From positions 1 to 41,889 of the forward strand of contig JJOH01000104.1 of NCBI GenBank assembly GCA_000696115.1: 41,889 nt of DNA. The letters run 5' to 3'. Position 1 is the stretch's first letter; every line of letters starts with the position of its first letter. The position numbers and the translations under genes are program-made. Positions 39,226 to 41,889 of this stretch are shown here, one piece after another. This DNA comes from Streptomyces olindensis (GTDB taxonomy: Bacteria; Actinomycetota; Actinomycetes; Streptomycetales; Streptomycetaceae). Below the pieces are notes generated by a model, which was not told the origin of the DNA, ran no database searches, and saw nothing but the letters and a program-made list of their open reading frames with translations.

Positions 39226-40692
39226 CTACTGGGGAGCCGCGACCGGTTCGGACGCGAGTTCGGGAGACCGCCCCGCGAGCCGCTCGCGCCAGGCGGCCAG
39301 CACGGCGGCGTCGGTGGCGGGGGTGGCCAGGGAGACGATCACGTACGCGGCGAGCGAGGCGAGCAGGCCGTAGTAGACGGGCTCGTTGGCGAGGATGCCG
39401 TGGGTCGCCATCAGCACGACGACCGCGACTCCGCCGACCACCACGGAGGCGAGGGCGCCGTACACCGTGCCGCGCTTCCACACCAGGCCGCCGAGGATCG
39501 GCACGAGCAGTCCGCCGACGAGGAGGTTGTAGGCGACGGTCAGCGCCTCGACGACGTTGTCGATCGCGATGGCCGTGGCGATGACGGCGAGGCCCATGAG
39601 GAGGATGAACGCCCGGTTGCCCTTGACCTCGTCGTGATCGTCGGCCGGTGCGCTCCGGCCGATCCCCCGCAGCCGGGACCAGATGTCGTTGTTGGCGACG
39701 GTGGCGCAGGCGATCAGCGCGCCGGAGGAGGTCGACATCACGGCGGCCAGGGCGGCGGCCAGCACCAGCCCGCGCACGCCGACGGGCAGTTCCTCCTTCA
39801 CGATCGTCGCGAAGGCGTCGTCCGCGCTGCCGAGCTTCGGGTACAGCACCCTGGCCGCCGTGCCGATGACGGCACCGGCGAGGGCGTAGGCGAGGCAGTA
39901 CGTGCCGGCGATGGTGCCGCCCCACCGGGCGGTGCGGTCGCTGCGGGCGGTGAAGACGCGCTGCCAGATGTCCTGCCCGATGAGCATGCCGAACGTGTAG
40001 ATCAGCACGTAGGTGAAGATCGTCTCGCCGCCGATGCCGAGCGGGTCGAAGTACTCGGTGGGCAGCTGCGCCTTCATCTCGCCGAACCCGCCGGCCTTGA
40101 CGACGGCGATGGGCAGCAGGAGCAGGAGCACGCCGATGGTCTTCACGACGAACTGCACCATGTCGGTCAGCGTGATCGACCACATGCCGCCGAGGGTCGA
40201 GTACGCCACGACGATCGAGCCGCCGAGGACGATCGCCAGGGTGCGGTTGAGGTCGAACAGGACGTCGAAGATGGTGGCGTAGGCGATGGTCGAGGTCACG
40301 GCGAGCATCAGCGTGTACGCCCACATGACGAGCCCGGAGATGATGCCGGCGCGACCACCGCCGTAGCGCACGTCGAGCATCTCGGAGACGGTGTAGACCC
40401 TCAGCCGGGCGATGCGGGCGGAGAAGAACACGGACAGGGCGAGCAGGCCCAGGCCGATGGTGAACACCATCCAGGCGCCGCTCAGTCCGTACTGGTAGCC
40501 CAGCCCCACACCGCCGATGGTGGAGGCGCCGCCGAGGACGATCGCCGCCATGGTGCCGGAGTACATGGCCGGGCCGAGCCGGCGGCCGGCCACGAGGAAC
40601 TCGCTCTTGGACCGGGCGCGGCGCATGCCCCACCAGCCCATGGCCAGCATTCCGGCCAGGTAGACGACGATCACGAGGTAGTCGACGGCCAT
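39226..40692 (-). CDS. Sodium:solute symporter (SSS family)
   Basis: A 488-residue secondary transporter with about 13 membrane helices, first MAVDYLVIVVYLAGMLAMGWWGM. SSS family landmarks: FLVAGRRLGPAMYSGTMAAIVLGGASTIGGVGLGYQYG after helix 1, the Na-binding region around SEMLDVRYG, and GQDIWQRVFTARSDRTARWG near residue 245, the SSS signature region. It imports a solute with sodium. The divergent PucR regulator and the following ureohydrolase/TPP pair suggest a nitrogenous substrate such as a guanidino acid, urea derivative or amino acid; the family also carries sugars, proline and pantothenate. ATG 40692 has AAGGAGG upstream. A -10-like TAGGGT lies in the divergent region. Confidence 0.9.
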   Translation of the reverse strand: MAVDYLVIVVYLAGMLAMGWWGMRRARSKSEFLVAGRRLGPAMYSGTMAAIVLGGASTIGGVGLGYQYGLSGAWMVFTIGLGLLALSVFFSARIARLRVYTVSEMLDVRYGGGRAGIISGLVMWAYTLMLAVTSTIAYATIFDVLFDLNRTLAIVLGGSIVVAYSTLGGMWSITLTDMVQFVVKTIGVLLLLLPIAVVKAGGFGEMKAQLPTEYFDPLGIGGETIFTYVLIYTFGMLIGQDIWQRVFTARSDRTARWGGTIAGTYCLAYALAGAVIGTAARVLYPKLGSADDAFATIVKEELPVGVRGLVLAAALAAVMSTSSGALIACATVANNDIWSRLRGIGRSAPADDHDEVKGNRAFILLMGLAVIATAIAIDNVVEALTVAYNLLVGGLLVPILGGLVWKRGTVYGALASVVVGGVAVVVLMATHGILANEPVYYGLLASLAAYVIVSLATPATDAAVLAAWRERLAGRSPELASEPVAAPQ

Positions 40693-40773
40693 GGGGCCTC
40701 CTTCGCACGCGCTCGGTCGTGGGGGACGACGAGGTTGACGAGGACTGACCCTAGGTGGCCGGAAAGCGACAGC

Positions 40774-40787
40774 GAAGTGTACGTTTC
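40774..40787. promoter_or_regulatory. Candidate PucR operator
   Basis: GAAGTGTACGTTTC is a near-perfect palindrome (GAA..GTAC..TTC) between the SSS and PucR genes, 36 bp before the PucR start. It suits control of both genes. Confidence 0.4.
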
Positions 40788-40822
40788 ATCCATCCGCGCG
40801 GCACTGGCTGGAGGGAACGCAC

Positions 40823-41889
40823 ATGCCGGACCCGACTGTCCCGCCCACCCCACCGGTACCGCTGTCCGCCCTGCTGGCCCGCGAGGACCTGGCGCTGCGC
40901 CGGATCGCGGGTCCCGCCGCCGCGGACACGGTCGTCCACTGGGTGCACACCTCGGAGATGGCCGACCCGTACCCCTATCTGCTGGGCGGGGAACTGCTGC
41001 TCACGGCGGGCGTGCACATCCCCGAGGCGGCGGGGTCCGGGACCTACTTCGACGACTACGTGTCCCGGATCGTCGCGGCGGGCGGTGCGGCCCTCGGCTT
41101 CGGCGTGGCGCCGGTGCACGACACGGTGCCGAGGGCGCTGGTCGCGGCCTGCGACGCGCACGGCCTGCCGCTGCTGGAGGTGCCGCCGCAGACCACGTTC
41201 TCGGGTGTGGCCCGGGCGGTCTGGCAGCTGATGGCCCGGGCCCGCATGGCCGAACTGCGCCGCGTGACCGAGGCTCAGCAGAGCCTCGCCGCCGCCGCGT
41301 CCCGCCCCGACCCGGTCGCGTCGGTCCTCCGCCAGTTGGCCCAGCGGCTGGGCGGCCGGGCCGTGCTGTACGGGCCGGAAGGGGCGGAGATCGCGGGGGC
41401 GGGGAGGGACCCGGGAGGTGAGGTGCGCGAGGCGCTGGCGCGGCTGGCGGAGGTCGTACAGCCGCCCGCGAGCCGCCCGGCCTCCGCCACCGACAGCGTC
41501 GCCGGTGCCCAGCTGGCGGTGTATGCCCTCGGCGCGGGGCACGGCTTCGTGCTGGGGGTCGCCACGCCGCACCGCGCCCCCGGGGACCACACCATCGCCT
41601 CCGTCGCCGCCGTGCTCCTCTCCCTGCTCACCGGCGATCAGCGAAGCGGCACGGGTGCGGCGCGGTCCGCCGCGCTGGTGCGACTGCTGCTGGGGGCGCC
41701 GCCCGAGGAGGCCGCGTCGCTGCTGGGCGGTGACCGGTGGCTCGTCGTGCACGCCCGGCCGGACGGGGACGGCGCCCCCGACCCCGTCGCGGCCTCCGCG
41801 CTGGGCGCCGCGCTCGGCTCCGCCCTGGTCGATCCGGCGGGCGACGTCGTCCGCGTCCTGGTTCCGGCCGACCGGGCACCGGAGCCGCT
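40823..41889 (+). CDS. PucR-family transcriptional regulator (N-terminal part, cut by window edge)
   Basis: At least 355 residues, open to the window end. The N-terminus is a PucR domain (VPLSALLAREDLALRRIAG, TSEMADPYPYLLGGELLLTAG, and the hallmark HGLPLLEVPPQTTFSGVARAVW near 115-135). A GAF-like middle region follows (LAQRLGGRAVLYGPEGAEI). The C-terminal helix-turn-helix (HTH_30 type) would lie beyond the edge. PucR proteins control purine, allantoin, amino acid and polyamine catabolism. ATG 40823 has GAGGGA upstream. It is divergent from the symporter-ureohydrolase-TPP genes and is the likely activator of that set; inducer unknown. Confidence 0.85.
   Translation, partial: MPDPTVPPTPPVPLSALLAREDLALRRIAGPAAADTVVHWVHTSEMADPYPYLLGGELLLTAGVHIPEAAGSGTYFDDYVSRIVAAGGAALGFGVAPVHDTVPRALVAACDAHGLPLLEVPPQTTFSGVARAVWQLMARARMAELRRVTEAQQSLAAAASRPDPVASVLRQLAQRLGGRAVLYGPEGAEIAGAGRDPGGEVREALARLAEVVQPPASRPASATDSVAGAQLAVYALGAGHGFVLGVATPHRAPGDHTIASVAAVLLSLLTGDQRSGTGAARSAALVRLLLGAPPEEAASLLGGDRWLVVHARPDGDGAPDPVAASALGAALGSALVDPAGDVVRVLVPADRAPEP

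Noticed and set aside
40692..40822. Small ORFs in the SSS/PucR divergent region
   Set aside because: Short frames without ribosome binding sites; the region looks regulatory.

Overview
The window is about 42 kb of very GC-rich DNA (third codon positions almost all G or C) with purine-rich ribosome binding sites, many GTG starts, GTGA stop/start overlaps, twin-arginine secretion, mycothiol-synthase-like and PucR/ABATE-type proteins. All of this points to a Streptomyces chromosome, probably the core region. I see no rRNA, tRNA, CRISPR, prophage or complete insertion sequence.

Layout. (a) 1-2.6 kb: a WXG100/Esx-like secretion target, a tandem-GNAT protein, a small cytidine deaminase and a frameshifted GNAT pseudogene. 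(b) 2.7-8.8 kb: a complete minus-strand ribose operon in the order rbsR-rbsA-rbs(C+B fusion)-rbsK-rbsD. Its genes overlap or couple except for a 73-nt gap before rbsK, two copies of a LacI-type operator lie upstream, and a strong terminator closes it. (c) 8.9-12 kb: a cupin, a DHFR-like reductase, a divergent metallo-hydrolase/ABATE-CGNR regulator pair that shares a four-half-site operator, and a 68-bp inverted-repeat element. (d) 12-13.4 kb: a MerR regulator divergent from an imine-reductase-like enzyme. (e) 13.4-18 kb: a three-gene carbohydrate catabolic operon (Gfo/Idh/MocA oxidoreductase, DUF993 aldolase-like, sugar-phosphate isomerase) divergent from its own LacI regulator. (f) 18-18.5 kb: a decayed stretch with a ~42-bp repeat array and the C-terminal stump of an amidohydrolase. 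(g) 18.7-24.2 kb: a second DHFR-like reductase, a MarR-GNAT fusion, a TIM-barrel isomerase, a Tat-exported GH3 enzyme and a lipoprotein. (h) 24.2-32.6 kb: minus-strand envelope and secreted genes (DUF4760, S37 peptidase, small four-Cys secreted protein, fused two-half ABC exporter, phytase-esterase-like protein, beta-lactamase-fold protein). (i) 32.8-36.5 kb: a GT39 glycosyltransferase with a Gly-rich insertion, an unknown protein and a small secreted HEISH metalloprotease. (j) 36.5-41.9 kb: a TPP enzyme and a ureohydrolase (coupled), an SSS symporter, and a divergent PucR regulator cut by the window edge. This set fits guanidino-compound (arginine to 4-guanidinobutyrate) catabolism.

The most interesting signals lie between genes: the alternating half-site operator of the ABATE/metallo-hydrolase divergon, a hairpin that buries the Shine-Dalgarno of the ABC exporter, a perfect tandem 14-bp repeat before the deaminase, several likely leaderless starts, the ~42-bp repeat array and the 68-bp MITE-like hairpin. 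Functions are assigned from recognised motifs by eye; no database search was possible.
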